DNA of 64,000 nucleotides. Source: Streptomyces sp. A012304 (lineage in GTDB: Bacteria; Actinomycetota; Actinomycetes; Streptomycetales; Streptomycetaceae). Positions 11,787 through 19,944 of this stretch are shown in pieces. The first letter of the stretch is position 1; each line of letters starts with the position of its first letter. The stretch is taken from assembly GCF_026008495.1 (NCBI RefSeq), contig NZ_BQUN01000012.1, positions 122,452 to 186,451 on the forward strand, read 5' to 3'. The notes beneath the pieces are model-generated. The model saw only the letters and a program-made list of their open reading frames with translations, had not been told where the DNA came from and made no database searches. The translations under genes and the position numbers were made by a program.

Positions 11787-12368
11787 TCACCCGGAGACCG
11801 CCTCCCACAGGCTCCACACGCCGAGGGCCAGCATCAGCAGCGCCGCGATCTGCGTGATCAGCTTCAGCGGCACCTTCTTCATCAGCGCCTTTCCGCCGAC
11901 GATGCCGAGGCCGGCCACCGCCCACAGCGCGAGCACCGCGCCGAGCCCGACGGAGAGCGGGTCGTCGTAGCGGGCGGCGAGGTTCGCGGTCATGATCTGG
12001 GTCAGATCGCCGAACTCGGCGACCAGGATGAGCATGAAGCCGGCGCCGGAGACCTTCCAGAAGGACTGGTTCTCGGGCTTGCGGATCTCCTCCTCGTCCT
12101 CACCCTTCCGCATCAGGAGCACGGCCGCCCCGCCCAGGAAGAGCACGCCGGTCAGCGCGTGCACGAGCTGCTGCGGGAGCAGCGTCAGCACGCTGCCGGC
12201 CGCGACGGCGAGCGCGACGTGCAGCGCGAAGGCGGCGGCGACGCCGGCGAAGACGTAGGAGGCGCGGTAGCGGGTGCCGAGGACGAGGCCGGCGAGGGCC
12301 GTCTTGTCCGGCAGCTCGGCGAGGAAGACGACGCCGAAGACGAGCGCGGTCACGGTAAGGCTGATCAA
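11787..12368 (-). CDS. TMEM165/GDT1 family (UPF0016) transporter, probable Mn2+ exporter
   Basis: The 193-residue protein is an internal duplication of three helices, each half with the family's acidic signature: ELPDKT (residues 18-23) and EFGDLT in the second half. A charged loop (GEDEEEIRKPE) separates the halves. Members move Mn2+ or Ca2+ against H+ across the membrane. The gene lies behind a manganese-sensing riboswitch, which argues strongly for Mn2+ export. I chose the TTG at 12368 because the mature family sequence begins with ISLTV and GAG lies 7 bp upstream; no ATG or GTG fits better. Confidence 0.88.
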   Translation of the reverse strand: MISLTVTALVFGVVFLAELPDKTALAGLVLGTRYRASYVFAGVAAAFALHVALAVAAGSVLTLLPQQLVHALTGVLFLGGAAVLLMRKGEDEEEIRKPENQSFWKVSGAGFMLILVAEFGDLTQIMTANLAARYDDPLSVGLGAVLALWAVAGLGIVGGKALMKKVPLKLITQIAALLMLALGVWSLWEAVSG

Positions 12369-12450
12369 GGGTGTCTCAATCGGTCGGGGCCGCCCCACCG
12401 AGAGTGCTGCTTTCCTTCGCGCAGGACGCCTCGGCACGGCAGCACACGTC

Positions 12451-12472
12451 ATCCGTGCCGTACGGCACGGAT
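12451..12472 (-). promoter_or_regulatory. riboswitch expression-platform hairpin
   Basis: A perfect 22-base inverted repeat is centred on 12461/12462. Its CCGTGCCG arm, read on the minus strand, is repeated further downstream (complement of 12432-12439). The central CGGCACGG element can therefore pair with either copy but not both, as expected for a metal-dependent structural switch between the aptamer and the transporter start. Confidence 0.55.
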
Positions 12473-12483
12473 GTGCACTGCTT

Positions 12484-12606
12484 GCCGAAGGTCTCGCTGG
12501 CCGGCCCCTGAGCGGGCCTGCCTCCGGGCGCCGGCTCGGCTGTCGCGAGGACGGGCTGAGCAGTGTGTCGACGGTCCGGCGAAGAGCTACTCCCCTTCTG
12601 CGCCGT
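12484..12606 (-). promoter_or_regulatory. yybP-ykoY manganese riboswitch aptamer
   Basis: Read on the minus strand this has the conserved yybP-ykoY pieces in order: AAGGGGAGTAGC at 12597-12586, GTCGACACACTGCTC around 12572, and CAGCGAGACCTTCGG at 12500-12486, with a GAAGG/CCTTC basal stem closing them. The family binds Mn2+ and usually controls Mn2+ exporters; here it precedes a TMEM165/GDT1 gene with a 116-base spacer. A TAACAT box (12614-12609) may be the -10 element. The remainder of the 414-bp gap carries promoter-like sequence for the HNH gene. Confidence 0.85.
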
Positions 12607-12782
12607 CCATGTTACGTGACGGTCACACCGGACCCGTGAGAACCGAAAGTCAGGCCTCGCGTCTTGTTGTGTCATGTACGCGCCATTAACTTCTTACCGC
12701 GCGCACACCTCCCCGCAACGCGGCACCGCGAGCATTCCCACGCTCGCCACCGCAACGCCCCACTTCCCCAAAGGGAGCTCGC

Positions 12783-13436
12783 ATGTCCCACACGTCGAAG
12801 TTCTACGCGCGTCGACGGGTCAGCATACTCGCGGCGCTCACCGGGCTCATGGCCTCCGTGGCACTCTTCAACTCCCCGACCGCCTCGGCCGCCCTCCCCA
12901 CCCCGGTCAGCGCCACCACCGCCCGCACCTACCTCGCCTCGCTCACCGTCGCGACCGAGGACCGCACCGGCTACAACCGCGATCTCTTCCCGCACTGGAT
13001 CACCCAGTCCGGCACCTGCAACACCCGCGAGGTCGTCCTCGAGCGCGACGGCACGAACGTCGTCCAGGACTCCGCCTGCGCCGCCACCAGCGGCAGCTGG
13101 TACTCCCCCTACGACGGCGCCACCTGGACCGCCGCCTCCGACGTCGACATCGACCACCTGGTGCCGCTCGCCGAGGCCTGGGACTCCGGCGCCGACAGCT
13201 GGACCACCTCCCGCCGCCAGGCCTTCGCCAACGACCTGACCCGCCCGCAGCTCATCGCCGTCACCGACAACGTCAACCAGGCCAAGGGCGACCAGGACCC
13301 CGCCACCTGGATGCCGTCCCGCACCGCCTACCGCTGCACCTACGTCCGCGCCTGGGTGCAGGTGAAGTACTACTACGGCCTCTCGGTGGACTCCGCCGAG
13401 AAGAGCGCGCTCACCAGCTACCTCGCGAGCTGCTGA
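12783..13436 (+). CDS. secreted HNH (DUF1524/GmrSD-type) endonuclease
   Basis: The 217-residue protein has a signal peptide (Arg-rich start, hydrophobic stretch about residues 15-35, probable cleavage after TASA). It ends in an HNH nuclease fold of the DUF1524 class: the DIDHLVPLAEAWDSGA segment carries the catalytic His, and LIAVTDNVNQAKGDQDP carries the Asn and the metal-site residues. Cys pairs suggest extracellular disulfides. It probably degrades extracellular DNA. The ATG has AAAGGGAG at 5 bp. Confidence 0.9.
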   Translation: MSHTSKFYARRRVSILAALTGLMASVALFNSPTASAALPTPVSATTARTYLASLTVATEDRTGYNRDLFPHWITQSGTCNTREVVLERDGTNVVQDSACAATSGSWYSPYDGATWTAASDVDIDHLVPLAEAWDSGADSWTTSRRQAFANDLTRPQLIAVTDNVNQAKGDQDPATWMPSRTAYRCTYVRAWVQVKYYYGLSVDSAEKSALTSYLASC

Positions 13437-13467
13437 ACCTGAATTCCGCGCGGAATCCCCCCGCCGG

Positions 13468-13502
13468 CCTCCGTCGTTCCGTACGGTACGGGGCGACGGA
13501 GG
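13468..13502 (+). promoter_or_regulatory. hairpin overlapping the ribosome site of the PhoD-like gene
   Basis: The outer arms 13468-13476 and 13494-13502 are exactly complementary (9 bp), with an inner CCGTAC/GTACGG stem. The 3' arm contains the first GGAGG of the GGAGGAGG ribosome site used by the GTG at 13513. It may terminate the HNH transcript, mask translation of the next gene, or both. Just upstream is a short palindrome ATTCCGCGCGGAAT. Confidence 0.5.
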
Positions 13503-13512
13503 AGGCGATCAC

Positions 13513-15138
13513 GTGGTCGGACTACGGCTGGGACCCCTGCTGAGATACGCCGACGGCTCGTCCGCGACCGTCTGGATGGAGACGAGCCGTCCGTGCGTCG
13601 CCGAGGTGCGCTGCGCGGACGGCTCCGGCGGCACCACCCGCACCTTCCAGGTGGCCGGCCACCACTACGCCCTGGTCCCGGTGACCGGCCTGACGCCGGG
13701 CACGGCGACGCCGTACGAGGTGTTCCTCGACAGCACGCGCGTGTGGCCGCTGCCCGACTCCCGTTTCCCGGCCTCGGTCATCCGCACCCCGGCCGACGGC
13801 GACGGCGTGCGGGTGGCCTTCGGCTCCTGCCGGTGGGCGGCTCCCCCGGCCGACGCGCGCGACCCGGTGGGCCCCGACGCCCTGGACAGCCTGGCCACGC
13901 GCGTGGCCGCCGACCCCCGCCGCGAGGGGCCCGACGTCCTGCTGCTGCTCGGCGACCAGGTCTACGCCGACGAGGTCTCCGACGCGACCCGCGACCGTCT
14001 CGCGGCCCGCCGCGACCTCGACGATCCGCCGGGCGCGGAGGTGGCCGACTACGAGGAGTACACCTGGCTCTACTACGAGTCCTGGCTCGACCCCGCGGTG
14101 CGCTGGCTGCTGTCCACCGTGCCCACCTGCATGATCTTCGACGACCACGACGTCATCGACGACTGGAACACCTCCGCCGCCTGGCTGGCGAAGATGCGGG
14201 CCACCGACTGGTGGCGCGAGCGGGTGCTGAGCGGGCTGATGTCGTACTGGGTCCACCAGCACCTGGGCAACCTCTCCCCCGCCGAACTGGCCGCCGACCC
14301 GCTCTACACCGCCGTGCGCGAGGCCACCGACGGCACCGACGCGCTGCGGGACTTCGCCTGCCGAGCCGACGCCGACCCCGCCTCCGTGCGCTGGAGCTAC
14401 CGGCGCGACTTCGGGCGGGTACGGCTGCTGATGGTGGACTCCCGGGCCGCGCGGGTGCTCCAGGAGGACACGCGCTCGATGCTCGACCCGGGCGAGGCGC
14501 ACTGGCTGCGGGAGCAGGCGCTGGACGGGCCCGGATCCTACGACCACCTTCTGGTCGGCACCTCCCTGCCCTGGCTGCTGCCGCACCTGGTGCACGACGT
14601 GGAGGCGTGGAGTTCCGCCGTGTGCCGGGGCGACCGGGGCACGCGCTGGGCGCGGTTCGGTGAGCGGCTGCGGCAGACGGCGGACCTGGAGCACTGGTCG
14701 GCGTTCCCCTCCTCCTTCGCGGCGCTGGCGGACCTGTTCGCCGAGGTGGGCTCGGGCCCCGAGGCGCCGGCGACGGTCCTCGTGCTCTCCGGGGACGTGC
14801 ACCACGCGTACGTGGCCGAGTCCCACTGGCCCGACGGCGGCCCCGACGCGCGCGTGTTCCAGCTCACCTGCTCGCCCGTGCACAACTCCGTCCCGCTGTC
14901 GATCCGGGTGGGCTTCCGCTTCGGCTGGAGCGCGGTGGCCCGCGCGCTCGGCCGGCGGGTGGCCCGGCACGGAGGCTGCCCGCCGCCGCCCGTGCGCTGG
15001 CGCAAGGACGGCGGCCCCTGGTTCGGCAACCAGCTCATGACGCTGACGCTGCGCGGGCGTTCGGCCCGGCTGCGGCTGGAGAAGGCACGGGCGGGCGGCG
15101 GGCTGACAACCGTGGAGGAGTCCGACTTGGCCCCCTGA
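13513..15138 (+). CDS. PhoD-like (alkaline phosphatase D family) metallophosphatase
   Basis: This 541-residue protein has the PhoD metal-site motifs LLLGDQVYADEV, MIFDDHDVIDDWN, MVDSRAAR and LSGDVHHAYVAE, with a beta-sandwich N-terminal part (RYADGSSATVWMET). Secreted PhoD enzymes normally carry a Tat signal. This one begins directly with the N-terminal domain, so it is probably cytoplasmic and acts on an unknown phosphoester. The GTG start has a strong GGAGGAGG site that lies partly in a hairpin. It follows the HNH gene by 76 bp. Confidence 0.87.
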   Translation: MVGLRLGPLLRYADGSSATVWMETSRPCVAEVRCADGSGGTTRTFQVAGHHYALVPVTGLTPGTATPYEVFLDSTRVWPLPDSRFPASVIRTPADGDGVRVAFGSCRWAAPPADARDPVGPDALDSLATRVAADPRREGPDVLLLLGDQVYADEVSDATRDRLAARRDLDDPPGAEVADYEEYTWLYYESWLDPAVRWLLSTVPTCMIFDDHDVIDDWNTSAAWLAKMRATDWWRERVLSGLMSYWVHQHLGNLSPAELAADPLYTAVREATDGTDALRDFACRADADPASVRWSYRRDFGRVRLLMVDSRAARVLQEDTRSMLDPGEAHWLREQALDGPGSYDHLLVGTSLPWLLPHLVHDVEAWSSAVCRGDRGTRWARFGERLRQTADLEHWSAFPSSFAALADLFAEVGSGPEAPATVLVLSGDVHHAYVAESHWPDGGPDARVFQLTCSPVHNSVPLSIRVGFRFGWSAVARALGRRVARHGGCPPPPVRWRKDGGPWFGNQLMTLTLRGRSARLRLEKARAGGGLTTVEESDLAP

Positions 15139-15266
15139 TGCGGGACAACTGTGGCCAGTGGGGTCCGCGTTGGCTTCTGTGGTGCCCGGAGGCATGATGA
15201 GGCGGACCGTCCGCTTCCCGTGGGCGGTTCGCTCCATCGCGCCCCACACGCCCGGGAGTCACCCCC

Positions 15267-17189
15267 TTGTCCTCAGTGAATGCGGAATCGGCGTCGCCTT
15301 CGGAGAGCCCACGAACGGCACCGGCCGTCGCCGTAGCCGTCGTCGGCGCGGGACCGCGCGGCACCAGCGTCCTGGAACGCCTCTGCGCCTCCGCGCCGGA
15401 ACTGCTGCCGCCGGGGGTGCGGCTGACGGTCCATGTGGTCGACCCGGATCCGCCGGGGCCGGGCCGGGTGTGGCGTACGCGGCAGTCGCCGGAGCTGCTG
15501 ATGAACACGGTGGCCTCGCAGGTGACGCTGTTCACCGACGACAGCGTGGACTGCGCGGGCCCGATCCGGCCCGGCCCCAGCCTGCACGAGTGGGCGGGCG
15601 GTGAGCTGGGCCCGGACGAGTACCCGACCCGCGCCCACTACGGCCGTTATCTGGAGTGGGTGTTCGCGCGCACGGTGCGCGAGGCGCCGCCCTCGGTGCG
15701 GGTGCAGACGCACACGGCCCGCGCGGTCGGGCTCGACGACGGCGCCGACGGCCGCCAGGTGCTCACCCTGGACGACGGCCGGGTCCTGTCCGGGCTGGCC
15801 GCCGTGGTGCTCGCCCAGGGCCATCTGCCGGTGGTGGCCGACCCGGAGCAACGGCGCCACGCCGCCCACGCCGAGCGGTACGGCCTGCGCCATGTCCCGC
15901 CCGCCAACCCGGCCGACGTCGACCTCTCCGCCCTCGCCCCCGGCGAACCGGTTCTGCTGCGTGGCCTGGGCCTGAACTTCTTCGACCACATGGCCCTGCT
16001 GACGACCGGTCGCGGCGGCCGCTTCCTCCCCGCCGGCGCGGGCGGTCTGCGCTATGTGCCCTCCGGGTGCGAGCCGCGCCTGTACGCGGGCTCCCGGCGC
16101 GGTGTCCCGTACCAGGCGCGCGGCGACAACGCCAAGGGGCCCTACGGCCGGCACATCCCGCTGGTGCTCACCCCGGAGGTGGTCTCCGGCTTCCGCAAGC
16201 GCGCGGACTCCGGGGACGCGCCCGACTTCCTGGCGGAGATATGGCCGTTGGTGGCGAAGGAGGTGGAGACGGTGTACTACGCGGCCCTGGTACGGCGGCC
16301 GGAGTTCGCCGAGCACTTCCTCGCCGTCCCGCACGGCGATCCCGGGGAGGCGCGGGTCCTCGACGCGTTCGGGGTGCCCGAGGCCGACCGCTGGAGCTGG
16401 GCGCGGCTCTCCCGGCCGTACGAGGGACGGGAGTTCACCGGTCCGGGACAGTGGCGCCGGTGGCTGGTGGCGTATCTGCGGCGGGACGCCGAGGAGGCCG
16501 CCCGGGGCAATGTGCGCGGCCCCCTCAAGGCGGCCCTGGACGTGCTGCGGGACCTGCGCAACGAGCTGCGGCTGGTCGTCGACCACGGCGGCCTGCCCGG
16601 CGCCTCCCGCCGGGACCACCTCGACCGCTGGTACACCCCGCTCAACGCCTTCCTGTCGATCGGTCCGCCGCGCCGGCGCATCGAGGAGCTGGCCGCGCTG
16701 ATGGAGGCGGGGGTGGTGGAGGTGCTCGGTCCCCGGCTGGAGGTGCGCGCGGAGGACGGGGCCTGGCGGGCGCACTCACCGGACGTCCCCGGGTCGGCGG
16801 TGCGAGTGACCACCCTCATAGAGGCCCGGCTCCCGGAACCGGACCTGCGCCGCACCGCCGACCCGCTGCTCGCCCGGCTTATGCGGTCCGGTCAGTGCCG
16901 GCCCCACACGGTCGACGGCTACGTCACCGGAGGACTGGACGTCACTCCACGGCCTTACTATCTGATAAACCGTCAAGGAGAGTCTCACATAAGGAGATTC
17001 GCCTTCGGAGTTCCGACGGAAGGCGTCCACTGGGTGACCGCGGCAGGAGCCCGTCCAGGGGTGGATTCGGTCACGCTCTCGGACGCGGACGCGGTGGCGC
17101 GAGCCGTTCTACGTGCAACAGTGACGGAAAGGGAGAGCCAAGCGGAGGCCAAGCAGTGGCCAAAAGTTGAACTTGTAAGCATCGATTAG
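15267..17189 (+). CDS. FAD/NAD(P)-binding oxidoreductase-like protein
   Basis: The 640-residue protein has an N-terminal Rossmann dinucleotide motif VAVVGAGPRGTSVLERL (from about residue 22) of the FAD-NAD(P)-binding (NAD_binding_9) family, and a long C-terminal part with WYTPLNAFLSIGPP and GYVTGGLDVTPRPYYL. Relatives are often annotated as adenylate cyclase-like or lysine/ornithine N-monooxygenase-like, without firm function. The first start is TTG at 15267 with GGGAG 9 bp upstream; GTG at 15276 is equally possible. A candidate iron box overlaps the stop codon. Confidence 0.75.
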   Translation: MSSVNAESASPSESPRTAPAVAVAVVGAGPRGTSVLERLCASAPELLPPGVRLTVHVVDPDPPGPGRVWRTRQSPELLMNTVASQVTLFTDDSVDCAGPIRPGPSLHEWAGGELGPDEYPTRAHYGRYLEWVFARTVREAPPSVRVQTHTARAVGLDDGADGRQVLTLDDGRVLSGLAAVVLAQGHLPVVADPEQRRHAAHAERYGLRHVPPANPADVDLSALAPGEPVLLRGLGLNFFDHMALLTTGRGGRFLPAGAGGLRYVPSGCEPRLYAGSRRGVPYQARGDNAKGPYGRHIPLVLTPEVVSGFRKRADSGDAPDFLAEIWPLVAKEVETVYYAALVRRPEFAEHFLAVPHGDPGEARVLDAFGVPEADRWSWARLSRPYEGREFTGPGQWRRWLVAYLRRDAEEAARGNVRGPLKAALDVLRDLRNELRLVVDHGGLPGASRRDHLDRWYTPLNAFLSIGPPRRRIEELAALMEAGVVEVLGPRLEVRAEDGAWRAHSPDVPGSAVRVTTLIEARLPEPDLRRTADPLLARLMRSGQCRPHTVDGYVTGGLDVTPRPYYLINRQGESHIRRFAFGVPTEGVHWVTAAGARPGVDSVTLSDADAVARAVLRATVTERESQAEAKQWPKVELVSID

Positions 17190-17199
17190 GCACACCTAG
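17181..17199. promoter_or_regulatory. candidate DmdR/IdeR iron box before the DoxX gene
   Basis: The 19 bases agree with the Streptomyces iron-box consensus (TTAGGTTAGGCTCACCTAA, recalled) at 14 positions, including the nearly complete second half TTAGGCACACCTAG. It overlaps the stop of the FAD protein gene and lies about 90 bp before the DoxX start. Binding is not shown. Confidence 0.4.
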
Positions 17200-17287
17200 C
17201 GTGGGTCGCTCACTCGGTACCGCCACTTCAGCGGCCGGCCCGTCCCCGGCCGGTCCTCCGACCGACACCGAAGGAGTCACCCCCCAC

Positions 17288-17743
17288 ATGTCCGCTCGTC
17301 TCGACACTGCCCAGCCCTACGCGATCGGCTTATACCGCATCGTCGTCGGCCTGCTCTTCGCCTGCCACGGAGCCGCCTCGCTCTTCGGCGTCCTCGGCGG
17401 CGCCGTCGGCACGAACGGCGGCACCGTCGACGCCGGGACCTGGCCGGGCTGGTACGCGGCCGTGATCCAGCTGGTCTGCGGCAGCCTGGTGCTGCTCGGC
17501 CTCGGCACCCGCGCCGCCGCGTTCCTCGCCTCGGGCTCCATGGCGTACGCGTACTTCAAGGTCCACCAGCCGGAGGCGCTGTGGCCCATGGAGAACGGCG
17601 GCGAGGCCTCCGCGATGTTCTGCTGGGCCTTCCTGCTGCTGATCTTCACCGGCTCCGGCGCCCTCGGCCTGGACCGGTTGGTCGCCAAGCGCGCCACGCG
17701 CGGGCGGGAGCCCGCGGCGCAGCAGGCGACGGTCACCGCCTGA
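17288..17743 (+). CDS. DoxX family membrane protein
   Basis: The 151-residue protein has four hydrophobic helices with the DoxX hallmarks LYRIVVGLLFACHG at the start, VQLVCGSLVLLGLGTR-like second helix, and AYFKVHQPEALWPMENGG before the last two helices. In actinomycetes DoxX proteins are linked to thiol and oxidant stress, and can form a complex with superoxide dismutase and a sulfurtransferase; neither partner is adjacent here. The ATG is preceded by AAGGAG at 11 bp. An iron-box-like site lies upstream and a strong hairpin downstream. Confidence 0.88.
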   Translation: MSARLDTAQPYAIGLYRIVVGLLFACHGAASLFGVLGGAVGTNGGTVDAGTWPGWYAAVIQLVCGSLVLLGLGTRAAAFLASGSMAYAYFKVHQPEALWPMENGGEASAMFCWAFLLLIFTGSGALGLDRLVAKRATRGREPAAQQATVTA

Positions 17744-17761
17744 CGGCACGTCATCGACGTC

Positions 17762-17798
17762 GGGGCGTCCTTTCCACGCGGCGTGGGAAGGACGCCTC
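17762..17798 (+). terminator. hairpin terminator after the DoxX gene
   Basis: An 18-base arm (17762-17779) pairs with 17781-17798, with only G-T wobble exceptions and a tight CGG loop. It starts 18 bp beyond the DoxX stop; no T-run follows. Confidence 0.6.
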
Positions 17799-17992
17799 GG
17801 CGCTTGCCGGGCGGGCGCGGTGCTCGTGGGGGCGCTCCGGTGAACGTGCTGTGCCGAACACACGAGCCCCCAGTGAATCCGCTGTCACACCCTCGGCGTA
17901 CGCTGTATGGCTGTCATTGGCCGCACCTGCCGCTCCCCCGCGACACGCGGCACGCGTACGGCCGCACGGGGGAGACGACGGGGAGTTCAGCG

Positions 17993-18607
17993 GTGTTCGA
18001 GAACATGGGGGCGTGGGCGCTGCTATTGGGCGCCCCGTGGATCTACGCCCTGATAGCCCTGTCGGTGCTGCTCGACGTGTTCCTGCCGGTGCTGCCGAGC
18101 GGTGTGCTCGTCATCACGGCGGCGACGGCGGCGGCCGCGGGCTCGGCGACCGGCCGGGTTCCGCACGACGTGCCGGACATCCTGGCCCTGATCCTGTCCG
18201 CCGCCACCGCCTCCGTGCTCGGCGACCTGGCGGCCTACCGGCTGGCCTGGCGCGGCGGGGAGCGCCTGGACCGCGCGATATCCCGCTCCCGCCGCCTCAC
18301 CACCGCGCAGGAACGTCTCGGCGGTGCGCTCGCCCAGGGTGGCGGCGCGCTGGTCGTCCTGGCCCGCTTCGCCCCCGCCGGCCGCTCGGTGGTCTCCCTC
18401 ATCGCCGGTGCCGCCCACCGCCGCGCCCGCGACTTCCTGCCCTGGTCCGCCCTGGCCGGCCTGTCCTGGGCCGCCTACAGCGTCGCCCTCGGCTACTTCG
18501 GCGCCCACTGGCTGGGCACCACCTGGCTGGCGACGGGCGTGTCGGTGCTGGCGCTGTTCGGCGCGGGCGCGGGCGCGGCGTACGTGATGCGCCGCCGGCC
18601 GGCCTGA
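17993..18607 (+). CDS. DedA/VTT-domain membrane protein
   Basis: The 204-residue protein has the DedA-type layout. A first hydrophobic segment ends in DVFLPVLPSGVLVI, followed by LGDLAAYRLAWRGG, and then the conserved LARFAPAGRSVVSLIAGAAH with the essential Arg of the G-x-x-x-(V/I/L)-x-R family region. Three C-terminal helices follow. DedA proteins flip lipid carriers or phospholipids and need the proton gradient. The GTG at 17993 has GGGGAG at 7 bp. Stand-alone gene. Confidence 0.85.
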   Translation: MFENMGAWALLLGAPWIYALIALSVLLDVFLPVLPSGVLVITAATAAAAGSATGRVPHDVPDILALILSAATASVLGDLAAYRLAWRGGERLDRAISRSRRLTTAQERLGGALAQGGGALVVLARFAPAGRSVVSLIAGAAHRRARDFLPWSALAGLSWAAYSVALGYFGAHWLGTTWLATGVSVLALFGAGAGAAYVMRRRPA

Positions 18608-18693
18608 CCGGGCCTTCTCCCCGACGTCGACTCCGGGCACCGGGCCGAGTCGCTCTTCCAGGTCTTTCAGGCAGCGGCTGCGGGCGCCCCCCG

Positions 18694-18921
18694 TTAAGCG
18701 CTTCTCGCCGTCTGTCCTCGTACCTCCAGTCCGCCCAGCAGCTCCGCGGTCGCTTCCGTGATGGCGTCCACCGCGCGGTCGAAGACCTCCCGGTTGTGCG
18801 CGGCCGGGGCCCGGAATCCGGACACCTTCCGCACGTACTGAAGGGCCGCGGCCCGGATCTCCTCCTCCGTGGCCTCCTCGGCCAGCACGGGTGGACGCAA
18901 GGTCTTGATGCTCCGGCACAT
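18694..18921 (-). CDS. DUF2277 small protein
   Basis: The 75-residue protein begins MCRSIKTLRPP and contains EEIRAAALQYVRKVSGF, the signature of the DUF2277 family, which is almost always this short. It is soluble and helical; the function is unknown. It is convergent with the DedA gene and divergent from the ketopantoate-reductase-like gene. Only the portion from 18921 is family-like; the much longer open frame around it is an artefact of base composition. Confidence 0.85.
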   Translation of the reverse strand: MCRSIKTLRPPVLAEEATEEEIRAAALQYVRKVSGFRAPAAHNREVFDRAVDAITEATAELLGGLEVRGQTARSA

Positions 18922-19044
18922 GCCCCCAGTCTCACCCCGTGAGTGCCTTCGCGTCGCCCCTTTCCCCCACCCCAACCCCCCTGTCATGATCATCTCCAGG
19001 CGGCCACCACCACGGGGCCGACCGACGAGAGGAACGTGACCACC

Positions 19045-19944
19045 ATGGCGAACGAACTCAGCGTGGCCGTGCTGGGCCCCGGCGGGGTCGGCGGGCTGCT
19101 CGCCGCGCTGCTGTCCCGTGCCGGTCACCGGGTGACCTGCCTGGCCGGCGACGACACGGCGGCGACCCTGCGCACCCGGGGCATCGAGGTCCGCAGCGGG
19201 CACTTCGGCGACTTCACGGCCGAGGTCGACGCGGACACGACCCTGCGCACGCCCGTCGACGCCGTCCTGATCACCGTCAAGCACACGGCCCTCGACGCCG
19301 CGCTGTCCCGCCTGCCCGCCGAGTCCCTGGGCGACGCCCTGCTCGTGCCGTTCCTGAACGGCGTCGAGCACCCGGCGACCCTGCGCGCCGTCCATCGCCC
19401 GGACCGGATCGCTCCGGGCGTCATCCGCGTCGAGTCGACCCGCGTCGCCCCCGGAGTGATCGAACACGCCAGCCCCTTCGCGGAGATCGACCTCACCGGC
19501 GACCAGGTCCCCCGCCCCCGCCTCGACGCGCTCGCGCAGGCGCTGACGGCCGCCGGCCCCGCCACCCGCGTCCTGCCGGACGAGACGGCCGCGCTCTGGG
19601 CGAAGATGGCCTTCCTCGCCCCCTTCGCCCTCCTCACCACCCGCTACGCCCTCCCCCTGGGCGAGGTCCGCACCCGTCACCGCGACGAGCTGGCCGCGCT
19701 GGTGGCGGAGACGGCCGCCGTCAGCCAGGCCTGCGGCGCCCCCGCCGACCCGGCGCGGGCACTGGCCCGGTACGACGCCTTCCCGCCCGCCACCAAATCC
19801 TCCATGCAGCGTGACGCCGAGGCCGGCCGGCCCCTGGAACTCGACGCGATCGGCGGGGCGTTGCTGCGCGCGGCCGAACGGCACGGTGTCCCGGTGCCGG
19901 TGGCGGCGCGCGTGGTGCGGGAGCTGGCGGACGCTACGCGCTGA
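19045..19944 (+). CDS. ketopantoate reductase family NADP-dependent oxidoreductase
   Basis: The 299-residue protein has an N-terminal Rossmann motif AVLGPGGVGGLLAALL, the VDAVLITVKHTALDAAL segment that follows the cofactor site, and LNGVEH. The C-terminal helical domain has the conserved Lys in AALWAKMAFLAP and TKSSMQRDAEAGRPLELDAIGG, typical of the ApbA/PanE family. It may be PanE itself or a paralogue. The ATG at 19045 is taken; a GTG at 19036 three bases after GAGAGG is an alternative. Its last 11 bases overlap the convergent acetyltransferase gene. Confidence 0.87.
   Translation: MANELSVAVLGPGGVGGLLAALLSRAGHRVTCLAGDDTAATLRTRGIEVRSGHFGDFTAEVDADTTLRTPVDAVLITVKHTALDAALSRLPAESLGDALLVPFLNGVEHPATLRAVHRPDRIAPGVIRVESTRVAPGVIEHASPFAEIDLTGDQVPRPRLDALAQALTAAGPATRVLPDETAALWAKMAFLAPFALLTTRYALPLGEVRTRHRDELAALVAETAAVSQACGAPADPARALARYDAFPPATKSSMQRDAEAGRPLELDAIGGALLRAAERHGVPVPVAARVVRELADATR

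Noticed and set aside
12783..13436. HNH protein as part of a restriction or phage defence system
   Set aside because: It has a signal peptide and extracellular-type Cys residues, and no methylase or defence gene is adjacent.
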